The notes: generated from the letters alone by a model not told the origin. A stretch of 64,000 bases of DNA from Brachypalpus laphriformis (GCA_945910035.1 CAMDTY010000001.1:62001-126000), one strand, 5' to 3'. Shown: positions 24,612-40,300, counted from the first letter of the stretch. Program-made: numbers and translations.

Positions 24612-26570
24612 TGGATTGGCCGAAACGGGCATGCCGGCATCGCCCAATATGGAATTTTCCGACCAATCACCGATCCGTATAATTTCTACGTCATTCGAAG
24701 CGTGCATGTGTGCAGATTTCAAATCTGTATCTGGATTTCCCATGCGGTGCACAGTTTTGGAGAAAATCATATTTTTTGTTGACTAGTTTGGATTAGCCGA
24801 AACGGGCATGCCGGCATCGCCAAATATGGAATTTTCCGACCAATCACCGATCCGTGTAATTTCTACGTCATTCGACGCGTGCATGTGTGCAGATTTCAAA
24901 TCTGTATCTGGATTTCCCATGCGGTGCACAGTTTTGGAGAAAATCATATTTTTTGTTGACTAGTTTGGATTGGCCGAAACGGCCATGCCGGCATCGCCAG
25001 ATATCGAATTTTCCGACCAATCACCGATCCGTGTAATTTCTACGTCATTCGAAGCGTGCATGAGTGCAGATTTCAAATCTGTATCTGGATTTCCCATGCG
25101 GTGCACAGTTTTGGAGAAAATCATATTTTTTGTTGACTAGTTTGGATTGGCCGAAACGGCCATGCCGGCATCGCCAGACATCGAATTTTCCGACCAATCA
25201 CCGATCCGTGTAATTTCTACGTCATTCGAAGCGTGCGTGTGTGCAGATTTCAAACCTGTATCTGGATTTCCCATGCGGTGCACAGTTTTGGAGAAAATCA
25301 TATTTTTTGTTGACTAGTTTGGATTGGCCGAAACGGGCATGCCGGCATCGCCATATATCGAATTTACCAACCAATCACCGATCCGTGTAATTTCTACGTC
25401 ATTCGAAGCGTGCATAAGTGCAGATTTCAAATCTGTATCTGGATTTCCCATGCGGTGCACAGTTTTGGAGAAAATCATATTTTTTGTTGACTAGTTTGGA
25501 TTGGCCGAAACGGCCATGCCGGCATCGCCATATATCGAATTTACCAACCAATCACCGATCCGTGTAATTTCTACGTCATTCGAAGCGTGCATAAGTGCAG
25601 ATTTCAAATCTGTATCTGGATTTCCCATGCGGTGCACAGTTTTGGAGAAAATCATATTTTTTGTTGATTAGTTTGGATTGGCCGAAACGGGCATGCCGGC
25701 ATCGCCCAATATGGAATTTTCCGACCAATCACCGATCCGTATAATTTCTACGTCATTCGAAGCGTGCATGTGTGCAGATTTCAAATCTGTATCTGGATTT
25801 CCCATGCGGTGCACAGTTTTGGAGAAAATCATATTTTTTGTTGACTAGTTTGGATTAGCCGAAACGGGCATGCCGGCATCGCCAAATATGGAATTTTCCG
25901 ACCAATCACCGATCCGTGTAATTTCTACGTCATTCGACGCGTGCATGTGTGCAGATTTCAAATCTGTATCTGGATTTCCCATGCGGTGCACAGTTTTGGA
26001 GAAAATCATATTTTTTGTTGACTAGTTTGGATTGGCCGAAACGGCCATGCCGGCATCGCCAGATATCGAATTTTCCGACCAATCACCGATCCGTGTAATT
26101 TCTACGTCATTCGAAGCGTGCATGAGTGCAGATTTCAAATCTGTATCTGGATTTCCCATGCGGTGCACAGTTTTGGAGAAAATCATATTTTTTGTTGACT
26201 AGTTTGGATTGGCCGAAACGGCCATGCCGGCATCGCCAGACATCGAATTTTCCGACCAATCACCGATCCGTGTAATTTCTACGTCATTCGAAGCGTGCGT
26301 GTGTGCAGATTTCAAACCTGTATCTGGATTTCCCATGCGGTGCACAGTTTTGGAGAAAATCATATTTTTTGTTGACTAGTTTGGATTGGCCGAAACGGGC
26401 ATGCCGGCATCGCCATATATCGAATTTACCAACCAATCACCGATCCGTGTAATTTCTACGTCATTCGAAGCGTGCATAAGTGCAGATTTCAAATCTGTAT
26501 CTGGATTTCCCATGCGGTGCACAGTTTTGGAGAAAATCATATTTTTTGTTGACTAGTTTGGATTGGCCGA
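24612..26570 (+). repeat. 1,062-bp 6-mer higher-order repeat, about 1.8 copies
   Basis: The rare GGATTAGCCG variant at 24,792 and 25,854 is 1,062 bp (6 x 177) apart. Order: GATTAG-CGGGC-CCAATATGG-GTATAAT, GGATTAGCC-CGGGC-GACGCG, AGATATC-GCATGAG, AGACATC-GCGTGTG, CGGGC-CATATAT-GCATAAG, CGGCC-CATATAT-GCATAAG. The second copy lacks the last monomer type and continues into AGACATC-GCGTGTG. A third partial copy is at 48.7-49.4 kb as part of copy B of the large duplication. Confidence 0.8.
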
Positions 26571-29500
26571 AACGGCCATGCCGGCATCGCCAGACATCGA
26601 ATTTTCCGACCAATCACCGATCCGTGTAATTTCTACGTCATTCGAAGCGTGCGTGTGTGCAGATTTCAAACCTGTATCTGGATTTCCCATGCGGTGCACA
26701 GTTTTGGAGAAAATCATATTTTTTGTTGACTAGTTTGGATTGGCCGAAACGGGCATGCCGGCATCGCCAAATATGGAATTTTCCGACCAATCACCGATCC
26801 GTGTAATTTCTACGTCATTCGAAGCGTGCATGAGTGCAGATTTCAAATCTGTATCTGGACTTCCCATGCGGTGCACAGTTTTGGAGAAAATCATATTTTT
26901 TGTTGACTAGTTTGGATTGGCCGAAACGGCCATGCCGGCATCGCCAGACATCGAATTTTCCGACCAATCACCGATCCGTGTAATTTCTACGTCATTCGAA
27001 GCGTGCGTGTGTGCAGATTTCAAACCTGTATCTGGATTTCCCATGCGGTGCACAGTTTTGGAGAAAATCATATTTTTTGTTGACTAGTTTGGATTGGCCG
27101 AAACGGCCATGCCGGCATCGCCAAATATGGAATTTTCCGACCAATCACCGATCCGTGTAATTTCTACGTCATTCGAAGCGTGCATGAGTGCAGATTTCAA
27201 ATCTGTATCTGGACTTCCCATGCGGTGCACAGTTTTGGAGAAAATCATATTTTTTGTTGACTAGTTTGGATTGGCCGAAACGGCCATGCCGGCATCGCCA
27301 GACATCGAATTTTCCGACCAATCACCGATCCGTGTAATTTCTACGTCATTCGAAGCGTGCGTGTGTGCAGATTTCAAACCTGTATCTGGATTTCCCATGC
27401 GGTGCACAGTTTTGGAGAAAATCATATTTTTTGTTGACTAGTTTGGATTGGCCGAAACGGGCATGCCGGCATCGCCAAATATGGAATTTTCCGACCAATC
27501 ACCGATCCGTGTAATTTCTACGTCATTCGAAGCGTGCATGAGTGCAGATTTCAAATCTGTATCTGGACTTCCCATGCGGTGCACAGTTTTGGAGAAAATC
27601 ATATTTTTTGTTGACTAGTTTGGATTGGCCGAAACGGCCATGCCGGCATCGCCAGATATCGAATTTTCCGACCAATCACCGATCCGTGTAATTTCTACGT
27701 CATTCGAAGCGTGCATGAGTGCAGATTTCAAATCTGTATCTGGATTTCCCATGCGGTGCACAGTTTTGGAGAAAATCATATTTTTTGTTGACTAGTTTGG
27801 ATTGGCCGAAACGGGCATGCCGGCATCGCCATATATCGAATTTACCAACCAATCACCGATCCGTGTAATTTCTACGTCATTCGAAGCGTGCATAAGTGCA
27901 GATTTCAAATCTGTATCTGGATTTCCCATGCGGTGCACAGTTTTGGAGAAAATCATATTTTTTGTTGACTAGTTTGGATTGGCCGAAACGGCCATGCCGG
28001 CATCGCCAGATATCGAATTTTCCGACCAATCACCGATCCGTGTAATTTCTACGTCATTCGAAGCGTGCATGAGTGCAGATTTCAAATCTGTATCTGGATT
28101 TCCCATGCGGTGCACAGTTTTGGAGAAAATCATATTTTTTGTTGACTAGTTTGGATTGGCCGAAACGGCCATGCCGGCATCGCCAGACATCGAATTTTCC
28201 GACCAATCACCGATCCGTGTAATTTCTACGTCATTCGAAGCGTGCATGAGTGCAGATTTCAAATCTGTATCTGGACTTCCCATGCGGTGCACAGTTTTGG
28301 AGAAAATCATATTTTTTGTTGACTAGTTTGGATTGGCCGAAACGGCCATGCCGGCATCGCCAGATATCGAATTTTCCGACCAATCACCGATCCGTGTAAT
28401 TTCTACGTCATTCGAAGCGTGCATGAGTGCAGATTTCAAATCTGTATCTGGATTTCCCATGCGGTGCACAGTTTTGGAGAAAATCATATTTTTTGTTGAC
28501 TAGTTTGGATTGGCCGAAACGGCCATGCCGGCATCGCCAGACATCGAATTTTCCGACCAATCACCGATCCGTGTAATTTCTACGTCATTCGAAGCGTGCG
28601 TGTGTGCAGATTTCAAACCTGTATCTGGATTTCCCATGCGGTGCACAGTTTTGGAGAAAATCATATTTTTTGTTGACTAGTTTGGATTGGCCGAAACGGG
28701 CATGCCGGCATCGCCAAATATGGAATTTTCCGACCAATCACCGATCCGTGTAATTTCTACGTCATTCGAAGCGTGCATGAGTGCAGATTTCAAATCTGTA
28801 TCTGGACTTCCCATGCGGTGCACAGTTTTGGAGAAAATCATATTTTTTGTTGACTAGTTTGGATTGGCCGAAACGGCCATGCCGGCATCGCCAGATATCG
28901 AATTTTCCGACCAATCACCGATCCGTGTAATTTCTACGTCATTCGAAGCGTGCATGAGTGCAGATTTCAAATCTGTATCTGGATTTCCCATGCGGTGCAC
29001 AGTTTTGGAGAAAATCATATTTTTTGTTGACTAGTTTGGATTGGCCGAAACGGGCATGCCGGCATCGCCATATATCGAATTTACCAACCAATCACCGATC
29101 CGTGTAATTTCTACGTCATTCGAAGCGTGCATAAGTGCAGATTTCAAATCTGTATCTGGACTTCCCATGCGGTGCACAGTTTTGGAGAAAATCATATTTT
29201 TTGTTGACTAGTTTGGATTGGCCGAAACGGCCATGCCGGCATCGCCAGACATCGAATTTTCCGACCAATCACCGATCCGTGTAATTTCTACGTCATTCGA
29301 AGCGTGCGTGTGTGCAGATTTCAAACCTGTATCTGGATTTCCCATGCGGTCCACAGTTTTGGAGAAAATCATATTTTTTGTTGACTAGTTTGGATTGGCC
29401 GAAACGGGCATGCCGGCATCGCCAAATATGGAATTTTCCGACCAATCACCGATCCGTGTAATTTCTACGTCATTCGACGCGTGCATGTGTGCAGATTTCA

Positions 29501-32500
29501 AATCTGTATCTGGATTTCCCATGCGGTCCACAGTTTTGGAGAAAATCATATTTTTTGTTGACTAGTTTGGATTGGCCGAAACGGGCATGCCGGCATCGCC
29601 AAATATGGAATTTTCCGACCAATCACCGATCCGTGTAATTTCTACGTCATTCGAAGCGTGCGTGTGTGCAGATTTCAAACCTGTATCTGGATTTCCCATG
29701 CGGTGCACAGTTTTGGAGAAAATCATATTTTTTGTTGACTAGTTTGGATTGGCCGAAACGGGCATGCCGGCATCGCCAAATATGGAATTTTCCGACCAAT
29801 CACCGATCCGTGTAATTTCTACGTCGTTCGAAGCGTGCATGAGTGCAGATTTCAAATCTGTATCTGGACTTCCCATGCGGTGCACAGTTTTGGAGAAAAT
29901 CATATTTTTTGTTGACTAGTTTGGATTGGCCGAAACGGCCATGCCGGCATCGCCAGATATCGAATTTTCCGACCAATCACCGATCCGTGTAATTTCTACG
30001 TCATTCGAAGCGTGCATGAGTGCAGATTTCAAATCTGTATCTGGATTTCCCATGCGGTGCACAGTTTTGGAGAAAATCATATTTTTTGTTGATTAGTTTG
30101 GATTGGCCGAAACGGGCATGCCGGCATCGCCAAATATGGAATTTTCCGACCAATCACCGATCCGTGTAATTTCTACGTCATTCGAAGCGTGCATGTGTGC
30201 AGATTTCAAATCTGTATCTGGATTTCCCATGCGGTCCACAGTTTTGGAGAAAATCATATTTTTTGTTGACTAGTTTGGATTGGCCGAAACGGGCATGCCG
30301 GCATCGCCAAATATGGAATTTTCCGACCAATCACCGATCCGTGTAATTTCTACGTCATTCGACGCGTGCATGTGTGCAGATTTCAAATCTGTATCTGGAT
30401 TTCCCATGCGGTGCACAGTTTTGGAGAAAATCATATTTTTTGTTGACTAGTTTGGATTGGCCGAAACGGCCATGCCGGCATCGCCATATATCGAATTTAC
30501 CAACCAATCACCGATCCGTGTAATTTCTACGTCATTCGAAGCGTGCATGTGTGCAGATTTCAAATCTGTATCTGGATTTCCCATGCGGTGCACAGTTTTG
30601 GAGAAAATCATATTTTTTGTTGACTAGTTTGGATTGGCCGAAACGGCCATGCCGGCATCGCCAGACATCGAATTTTCCGACCAATCACCGATCCGTGTAA
30701 TTTCTACGTCATTCGAAGCGTGCATGAGTGCAGATTTCAAATCTGTATCTGGATTTCCCATGCGGTGCACAGTTTTGGAGAAAATCATATTTTTTGTTGA
30801 TTAGTTTGGATTGGCCGAAACGGGCATGCCGGCATCGCCAAATATGGAATTTTCCGACCAATCACCGATCCGTGTAATTTCTACGTCATTCGAAGCGTGC
30901 ATGTGTGCAGATTTCAAATCTGTATCTGGATTTCCCATGCGGTCCACAGTTTTGGAGAAAATCATATTTTTTGTTGACTAGTTTGGATTGGCCGAAACGG
31001 GCATGCCGGCATCGCCAAATATGGAATTTTCCGACCAATCACCGATCCGTGTAATTTCTACGTCATTCGACGCGTGCATGTGTGCAGATTTCAAATCTGT
31101 ATCTGGATTTCCCATGCGGTGCACAGTTTTGGAGAAAATCATATTTTTTGTTGACTAGTTTGGATTGGCCGAAACGGCCATGCCGGCATCGCCATATATC
31201 GAATTTACCAACCAATCACCGATCCGTGTAATTTCTACGTCATTAGAAGCGTGCGTGGATGCAGATTTCAAATCTGTATCTGGATTTCCCATGCGGTGAA
31301 CAGTTTTGGAGAAAATCATATTTTTTGTTGACTAGTTTGGATTGGCCGAAACGGCCATGCCGGCATCGCCAGATATCGAATTTTCCGACCAATCACCGAT
31401 CCGTATAATTTCTACGTCATTCGAAGCGTGCATGTGTGCAGATTTCAAATCTGTATCTGGATTTCCCATGCGGTGCACAGTTTTGGAGAAAATCATATTT
31501 TTTGTTGACTAGTTTGGATTGGCCGAAACGACCATGCCGGCATCGCCAAATATGGAATTTTCCGACCAATCACCGATCCGTGTAATTTCTACGTCATTCG
31601 AAGCGTGCATGTGTGCAGATTTCAAATCTGTATCTGGATTTCCCATGCGGTGCACAGTTTTGGAGAAAATCATATTTTTTGTTGACTAGTTTGGATTGGC
31701 CGAAACGGCCATGCCGGCATCGCCAGACATCGAATTTTCCGACCAATCACCGATCCGTGTAATTTCTACGTCATTCGAAGCGTGCATAAGTGCAGATTTC
31801 AAATCTGTATCTGGATTTCCCATGCGGTGCACAGTTTTGGAGAAAATCATATTTTTTGTTGATTAGTTTGGATTGGCCGAAACGGGCATGCCGGCATCGC
31901 CAAATATGGAATTTTCCGACCAATCACCGATCCGTGTAATTTCTACGTCATTCGAAGCGTGCATGTGTGCAGATTTCAAATCTGTATCTGGATTTCCCAT
32001 GCGGTCCACAGTTTTGGAGAAAATCATATTTTTTGTTGACTAGTTTGGATTGGCCGAAACGGGCATGCCGGCATCGCCAAATATGGAATTTTCCGACCAA
32101 TCACCGATCCGTGTAATTTCTACGTCATTCGACGCGTGCATGTGTGCAGATTTCAAATCTGTATCTGGATTTCCCATGCGGTGCACAGTTTTGGAGAAAA
32201 TCATATTTTTTGTTGACTAGTTTGGATTGGCCGAAACGGCCATGCCGGCATCGCCATATATCGAATTTACCAACCAATCACCGATCCGTGTAATTTCTAC
32301 GTCATTAGAAGCGTGCGTGGATGCAGATTTCAAATCTGTATCTGGATTTCCCATGCGGTGAACAGTTTTGGAGAAAATCATATTTTTTGTTGACTAGTTT
32401 GGATTGGCCGAAACGGCCATGCCGGCATCGCCAGATATCGAATTTTCCGACCAATCACCGATCCGTATAATTTCTACGTCATTCGAAGCGTGCATGTGTG

Positions 32501-35061
32501 CAGATTTCAAATCTGTATCTGGATTTCCCATGCGGTGCACAGTTTTGGAGAAAATCATATTTTTTGTTGACTAGTTTGGATTGGCCGAAACGGCCATGCC
32601 GGCATCGCCAGACATCGAATTTTCCGACCAATCACCGATCCGTGTAATTTCTACGTCATTCGAAGCGTGCGTGTGTGCAGATTTCAAACCTGTATCTGGA
32701 TTTCCCATGCGGTGCACAGTTTTGGAGAAAATCATATTTTTTGTTGACTAGTTTGGATTGGCCGAAACGGCCATGCCGGCATCGCCAAATATGGAATTTT
32801 CCGACCAATCACCGATCCGTGTAATTTCTACGTCATTCGAAGCGTGCATGAGTGCAGATTTCAAATCTGTATCTGGACTTCCCATGCGGTGCACAGTTTT
32901 GGAGAAAATCATATTTTTTGTTGACTAGTTTGGATTGGCCGAAACGGCCATGCCGGCATCGCCAGACATCGAATTTTCCGACCAATCACCGATCCGTGTA
33001 ATTTCTACGTCATTCGAAGCGTGCGTGTGTGCAGATTTCAAACCTGTATCTGGATTTCCCATGCGGTGCACAGTTTTGGAGAAAATCATATTTTTTGTTG
33101 ACTAGTTTGGATTGGCCGAAACGGCCATGCCGGCATCGCCAAATATGGAATTTTCCGACCAATCACCGATCCGTGTAATTTCTACGTCATTCGAAGCGTG
33201 CATGAGTGCAGATTTCAAATCTGTATCTGGACTTCCCATGCGGTGCACAGTTTTGGAGAAAATCATATTTTTTGTTGACTAGTTTGGATTGGCCGAAACG
33301 GCCATGCCGGCATCGCCAGATATCGAATTTTCCGACCAATCACCGATCCGTGTAATTTCTACGTCATTCGAAGCGTGCATGAGTGCAGATTTCAAATCTG
33401 TATCTGGATTTCCCATGCGGTGCACAGTTTTGGAGAAAATCATATTTTTTGTTGACTAGTTTGGATTGGCCGAAACGGGCATGCCGGCATCGCCATATAT
33501 CGAATTTACCAACCAATCACCGATCCGTGTAATTTCTACGTCATTCGAAGCGTGCATAAGTGCAGATTTCAAATCTGTATCTGGATTTCCCATGCGGTGC
33601 ACAGTTTTGGAGAAAATCATATTTTTTGTTGACTAGTTTGGATTGGCCGAAACGGCCATGCCGGCATCGCCAGATATCGAATTTTCCGACCAATCACCGA
33701 TCCGTGTAATTTCTACGTCATTCGAAGCGTGCATGAGTGCAGATTTCAAATCTGTATCTGGATTTCCCATGCGGTGCACAGTTTTGGAGAAAATCATATT
33801 TTTTGTTGACTAGTTTGGATTGGCCGAAACGGCCATGCCGGCATCGCCAGACATCGAATTTTCCGACCAATCACCGATCCGTGTAATTTCTACGTCATTC
33901 GAAGCGTGCATGAGTGCAGATTTCAAATCTGTATCTGGATTTCCCATGCGGTGCACAGTTTTGGAGAAAATCATATTTTTTGTTGACTAGTTTGGATTGG
34001 CCGAAACGGCCATGCCGGCATCGCCAGACATCGAATTTTCCGACCAATCACCGATCCGTGTAATTTCTACGTCATTCGAAGCGTGCATGAGTGCAGATTT
34101 CAAATCTGTATCTGGACTTCCCATGCGGTGCACAGTTTTGGAGAAAATCATATTTTTTGTTGACTAGTTTGGATTGGCCGAAACGGGCATGCCGGCATCG
34201 CCATATATCGAATTTACCAACCAATCACCGATCCGTGTAATTTCTACGTCATTCGAAGCGTGCATAAGTGCAGATTTCAAATCTGTATCTGGATTTCCCA
34301 TGCGGTGCACAGTTTTGGAGAAAATCATATTTTTTGTTGACTAGTTTGGATTGGCCGAAACGGCCATGCCGGCATCGCCAGACATCGAATTTTCCGACCA
34401 ATCACCGATCCGTGTAATTTCTACGTCATTCGAAGCGTGCATGAGTGCAGATTTCAAATCTGTATCTGGACTTCCCATGCGGTGCACAGTTTTGGAGAAA
34501 ATCATATTTTTTGTTGACTAGTTTGGATTGGCCGAAACGGCCATGCCGGCATCGCCAGATATCGAATTTTCCGACCAATCACCGATCCGTGTAATTTCTA
34601 CGTCATTCGAAGCGTGCATGAGTGCAGATTTCAAATCTGTATCTGGATTTCCCATGCGGTGCACAGTTTTGGAGAAAATCATATTTTTTGTTGACTAGTT
34701 TGGATTGGCCGAAACGGGCATGCCGGCATCGCCATATATCGAATTTACCAACCAATCACCGATCCGTGTAATTTCTACGTCATTCGAAGCGTGCATAAGT
34801 GCAGATTTCAAATCTGTATCTGGATTTCCCATGCGGTGCACAGTTTTGGAGAAAATCATATTTTTTGTTGATTAGTTTGGATTGGCCGAAACGGGCATGC
34901 CGGCATCGCCAAATATGGAATTTTCCGACCAATCACCGATCCGTGTAATTTCTACGTCATTCGAAGCGTGCATGTGTGCAGATTTCAAATCTGTATCTGG
35001 ATTTCCCATGCGGTCCACAGTTTTGGAGAAAATCATATTTTTTGTTGACTAGTTTGGATTG

Positions 35062-36831
35062 GCCGAAACGGCCATGCCGGCATCGCCAGATATCGAATTT
35101 TCCGACCAATCACCGATCCGTGTAATTTCTACGTCATTCGAAGCGTGCATGAGTGCAGATTTCAAATCTGTATCTGGATTTCCCATGCGGTGCACAGTTT
35201 TGGAGAAAATCATATTTTTTGTTGACTAGTTTGGATTGGCCGAAACGGGCATGCCGGCATCGCCATATATCGAATTTACCAACCAATCACCGATCCGTGT
35301 AATTTCTACGTCATTCGAAGCGTGCATAAGTGCAGATTTCAAATCTGTATCTGGATTTCCCATGCGGTGCACAGTTTTGGAGAAAATCATATTTTTTGTT
35401 GACTAGTTTGGATTGGCCGAAACGGCCATGCCGGCATCGCCAGATATCGAATTTTCCGACCAATCACCGATCCGTGTAATTTCTACGTCATTCGAAGCGT
35501 GCATGAGTGCAGATTTCAAATCTGTATCTGGATTTCCCATGCGGTGCACAGTTTTGGAGAAAATCATATTTTTTGTTGACTAGTTTGGATTGGCCGAAAC
35601 GGGCATGCCGGCATCGCCATATATCGAATTTACCAACCAATCACCGATCCGTGTAATTTCTACGTCATTCGAAGCGTGCATAAGTGCAGATTTCAAATCT
35701 GTATCTGGATTTCCCATGCGGTGCACAGTTTTGGAGAAAATCATATTTTTTGTTGATTAGTTTGGATTGGCCGAAACGGGCATGCCGGCATCGCCAAATA
35801 TGGAATTTTCCGACCAATCACCGATCCGTGTAATTTCTACGTCATTCGAAGCGTGCATGTGTGCAGATTTCAAATCTGTATCTGGATTTCCCATGCGGTC
35901 CACAGTTTTGGAGAAAATCATATTTTTTGTTGACTAGTTTGGATTGGCCGAAACGGCCATGCCGGCATCGCCAGATATCGAATTTTCCGACCAATCACCG
36001 ATCCGTGTAATTTCTACGTCATTCGAAGCGTGCATGAGTGCAGATTTCAAATCTGTATCTGGATTTCCCATGCGGTGCACAGTTTTGGAGAAAATCATAT
36101 TTTTTGTTGACTAGTTTGGATTGGCCGAAACGGGCATGCCGGCATCGCCATATATCGAATTTACCAACCAATCACCGATCCGTGTAATTTCTACGTCATT
36201 CGAAGCGTGCATAAGTGCAGATTTCAAATCTGTATCTGGATTTCCCATGCGGTGCACAGTTTTGGAGAAAATCATATTTTTTGTTGACTAGTTTGGATTG
36301 GCCGAAACGGCCATGCCGGCATCGCCAGATATCGAATTTTCCGACCAATCACCGATCCGTGTAATTTCTACGTCATTCGAAGCGTGCATGAGTGCAGATT
36401 TCAAATCTGTATCTGGATTTCCCATGCGGTGCACAGTTTTGGAGAAAATCATATTTTTTGTTGACTAGTTTGGATTGGCCGAAACGGGCATGCCGGCATC
36501 GCCATATATCGAATTTACCAACCAATCACCGATCCGTGTAATTTCTACGTCATTCGAAGCGTGCATAAGTGCAGATTTCAAATCTGTATCTGGATTTCCC
36601 ATGCGGTGCACAGTTTTGGAGAAAATCATATTTTTTGTTGATTAGTTTGGATTGGCCGAAACGGGCATGCCGGCATCGCCAAATATGGAATTTTCCGACC
36701 AATCACCGATCCGTGTAATTTCTACGTCATTCGAAGCGTGCATGTGTGCAGATTTCAAATCTGTATCTGGATTTCCCATGCGGTCCACAGTTTTGGAGAA
36801 AATCATATTTTTTGTTGACTAGTTTGGATTG
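35062..36831 (+). repeat. 885-bp 5-mer higher-order repeat (copy A)
   Basis: Two exact-order units, 35,062-35,946 and 35,947-36,831: AGATATC-GCATGAG, CGGGC-CATATAT-GCATAAG, AGATATC-GCATGAG, CGGGC-CATATAT-GCATAAG, GATTAG-CGGGC-AAATATGG-GCATGTG followed by GTCCACAG. A shorter 3-monomer form precedes at about 34.5-35.06 kb. The unit is itself built from an internal dimer plus one monomer. Confidence 0.85.
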
Positions 36832-37399
36832 GCCGAAACGGGCATGCCGGCATCGCCAAATATGGAATTTTCCGACCAATCACCGATCCGTGTAATTTCT
36901 ACGTCATTCGAAGCGTGCATAAGTGCAGATTTCAAATCTGTATCTGGATTTCCCATGCGGTGCACAGTTTTGGAGAAAATCATATTTTTTGTTGACTAGT
37001 TTGGATTGGCCGAAACGGCCATGCCGGCATCGCCATATATCGAATTTACCAACCAATCACCGATCCGTGTAATTTCTACGTCATTCGAAGCGTGCATGTG
37101 TGCAGATTTCAAATCTGTATCTGGATTTCCCATGCGGTGCACAGTTTTGGAGAAAATCATATTTTTTGTTGACTAGTTTGGATTGGCCGAAACGGCCATG
37201 CCGGCATCGCCAGACATCGAATTTTCCGACCAATCACCGATCCGTGTAATTTCTACGTCATTCGAAGCGTGCATGAGTGCAGATTTCAAATCTGTATCTG
37301 GATTTCCCATGCGGTGCACAGTTTTGGAGAAAATCATATTTTTTGTTGACTAGTTTGGATTGGCCGAAACGGCCATGCCGGCATCGCCAGATATCGAAT

Positions 37400-40300
37400 T
37401 TTCCGACCAATCACCGATCCGTGTAATTTCTACGTCATTCGAAGCGTGCATGAGTGCAGATTTCAAATCTGTATCTGGATTTCCCATGCGGTGCACAGTT
37501 TTGGAGAAAATCATATTTTTTGTTGACTAGTTTGGATTGGCCGAAACGGCCATGCCGGCATCGCCAGACATCGAATTTTCCGACCAATCACCGATCCGTG
37601 TAATTTCTACGTCATTCGAAGCGTGCGTGTGTGCAGATTTCAAACCTGTATCTGGATTTCCCATGCGGTGCACAGTTTTGGAGAAAATCATATTTTTTGT
37701 TGACTAGTTTGGATTGGCCGAAACGGGCATGCCGGCATCGCCAAATATGGAATTTTCCGACCAATCACCGATCCGTGTAATTTCTACGTCATTCGAAGCG
37801 TGCATGAGTGCAGATTTCAAATCTGTATCTGGACTTCCCATGCGGTGCACAGTTTTGGAGAAAATCATATTTTTTGTTGACTAGTTTGGATTGGCCGAAA
37901 CGGCCATGCCGGCATCGCCAGATATCGAATTTTCCGACCAATCACCGATCCGTGTAATTTCTACGTCATTCGAAGCGTGCATGAGTGCAGATTTCAAATC
38001 TGTATCTGGATTTCCCATGCGGTGCACAGTTTTGGAGAAAATCATATTTTTTGTTGACTAGTTTGGATTGGCCGAAACGGGCATGCCGGCATCGCCATAT
38101 ATCGAATTTACCAACCAATCACCGATCCGTGTAATTTCTACGTCATTCGAAGCGTGCATAAGTGCAGATTTCAAATCTGTATCTGGATTTCCCATGCGGT
38201 GCACAGTTTTGGAGAAAATCATATTTTTTGTTGATTAGTTTGGATTGGCCGAAACGGGCATGCCGGCATCGCCAAATATGGAATTTTCCGACCAATCACC
38301 GATCCGTGTAATTTCTACGTCATTCGAAGCGTGCATGTGTGCAGATTTCAAATCTGTATCTGGATTTCCCATGCGGTCCACAGTTTTGGAGAAAATCATA
38401 TTTTTTGTTGACTAGTTTGGATTGGCCGAAACGGGCATGCCGGCATCGCCAAATATGGAATTTTCCGACCAATCACCGATCCGTGTAATTTCTACGTCAT
38501 TCGACGCGTGCATGTGTGCAGATTTCAAATCTGTATCTGGATTTCCCATGCGGTGCACAGTTTTGGAGAAAATCATATTTTTTGTTGACTAGTTTGGATT
38601 GGCCGAAACGGCCATGCCGGCATCGCCATATATCGAATTTACCAACCAATCACCGATCCGTGTAATTTCTACGTCATTCGAAGCGTGCATGTGTGCAGAT
38701 TTCAAATCTGTATCTGGATTTCCCATGCGGTGCACAGTTTTGGAGAAAATCATATTTTTTGTTGACTAGTTTGGATTGGCCGAAACGGCCATGCCGGCAT
38801 CGCCAGACATCGAATTTTCCGACCAATCACCGATCCGTGTAATTTCTACGTCATTCGAAGCGTGCATGAGTGCAGATTTCAAATCTGTATCTGGATTTCC
38901 CATGCGGTGCACAGTTTTGGAGGAAATCATATTTTTTGTTGATTAGTTTGGATTGGCCGAAACGGGCATGCCGGCATCGCCAAATATGGAATTTTCCGAC
39001 CAATCACCGATCCGTGTAATTTCTACGTCATTCGAAGCGTGCATGTGTGCAGATTTCAAATCTGTATCTGGATTTCCCATGCGGTCCACAGTTTTGGAGA
39101 AAATCATATTTTTTGTTGACTAGTTTGGATTGGCCGAAACGGGCATGCCGGCATCGCCAAATATGGAATTTTCCGACCAATCACCGATCCGTGTAATTTC
39201 TACGTCATTCGACGCGTGCATGTGTGCAGATTTCAAATCTGTATCTGGATTTCCCATGCGGTGCACAGTTTTGGAGAAAATCATATTTTTTGTTGACTAG
39301 TTTGGATTGGCCGAAACGGCCATGCCGGCATCGCCATATATCGAATTTACCAACCAATCACCGATCCGTGTAATTTCTACGTCATTCGAAGCGTGCATGT
39401 GTGCAGATTTCAAATCTGTATCTGGATTTCCCATGCGGTGCACAGTTTTGGAGAAAATCATATTTTTTGTTGACTAGTTTGGATTGGCCGAAACGGCCAT
39501 GCCGGCATCGCCATATATCGAATTTACCAACCAATCACCGATCCGTGTAATTTCTACGTCATTAGAAGCGTGCGTGGATGCAGATTTCAAATCTGTATCT
39601 GGATTTCCCATGCGGTGAACAGTTTTGGAGAAAATCATATTTTTTGTTGACTAGTTTGGATTGGCCGAAACGGCCATGCCGGCATCGCCAGATATCGAAT
39701 TTTCCGACCAATCACCGATCCGTATAATTTCTACGTCATTCGAAGCGTGCATGTGTGCAGATTTCAAATCTGTATCTGGATTTCCCATGCGGTGCACAGT
39801 TTTGGAGAAAATCATATTTTTTGTTGACTAGTTTGGATTGGCCGAAACGGCCATGCCGGCATCGCCATATATCGAATTTACCAACCAATCACCGATCCGT
39901 GTAATTTCTACGTCATTAGAAGCGTGCGTGGATGCAGATTTCAAATCTGTATCTGGATTTCCCATGCGGTGCACAGTTTTGGAGAAAATCATATTTTTTG
40001 TTGACTAGTTTGGATTGGCCGAAACGGCCATGCCGGCATCGCCAGATATCGAATTTTCCGACCAATCACCGATCCGTATAATTTCTACGTCATTCGAAGC
40101 GTGCATGTGTGCAGATTTCAAATCTGTATCTGGATTTCCCATGCGGTGCACAGTTTTGGAGAAAATCATATTTTTTGTTGACTAGTTTGGATTGGCCGAA
40201 ACGGCCATGCCGGCATCGCCAGATATCGAGTTTTCCGACCAATCACCGATCCGTATAATTTCTACGTCATTCGAAGCGTGCATGTGTGCAGATTTCAAAT

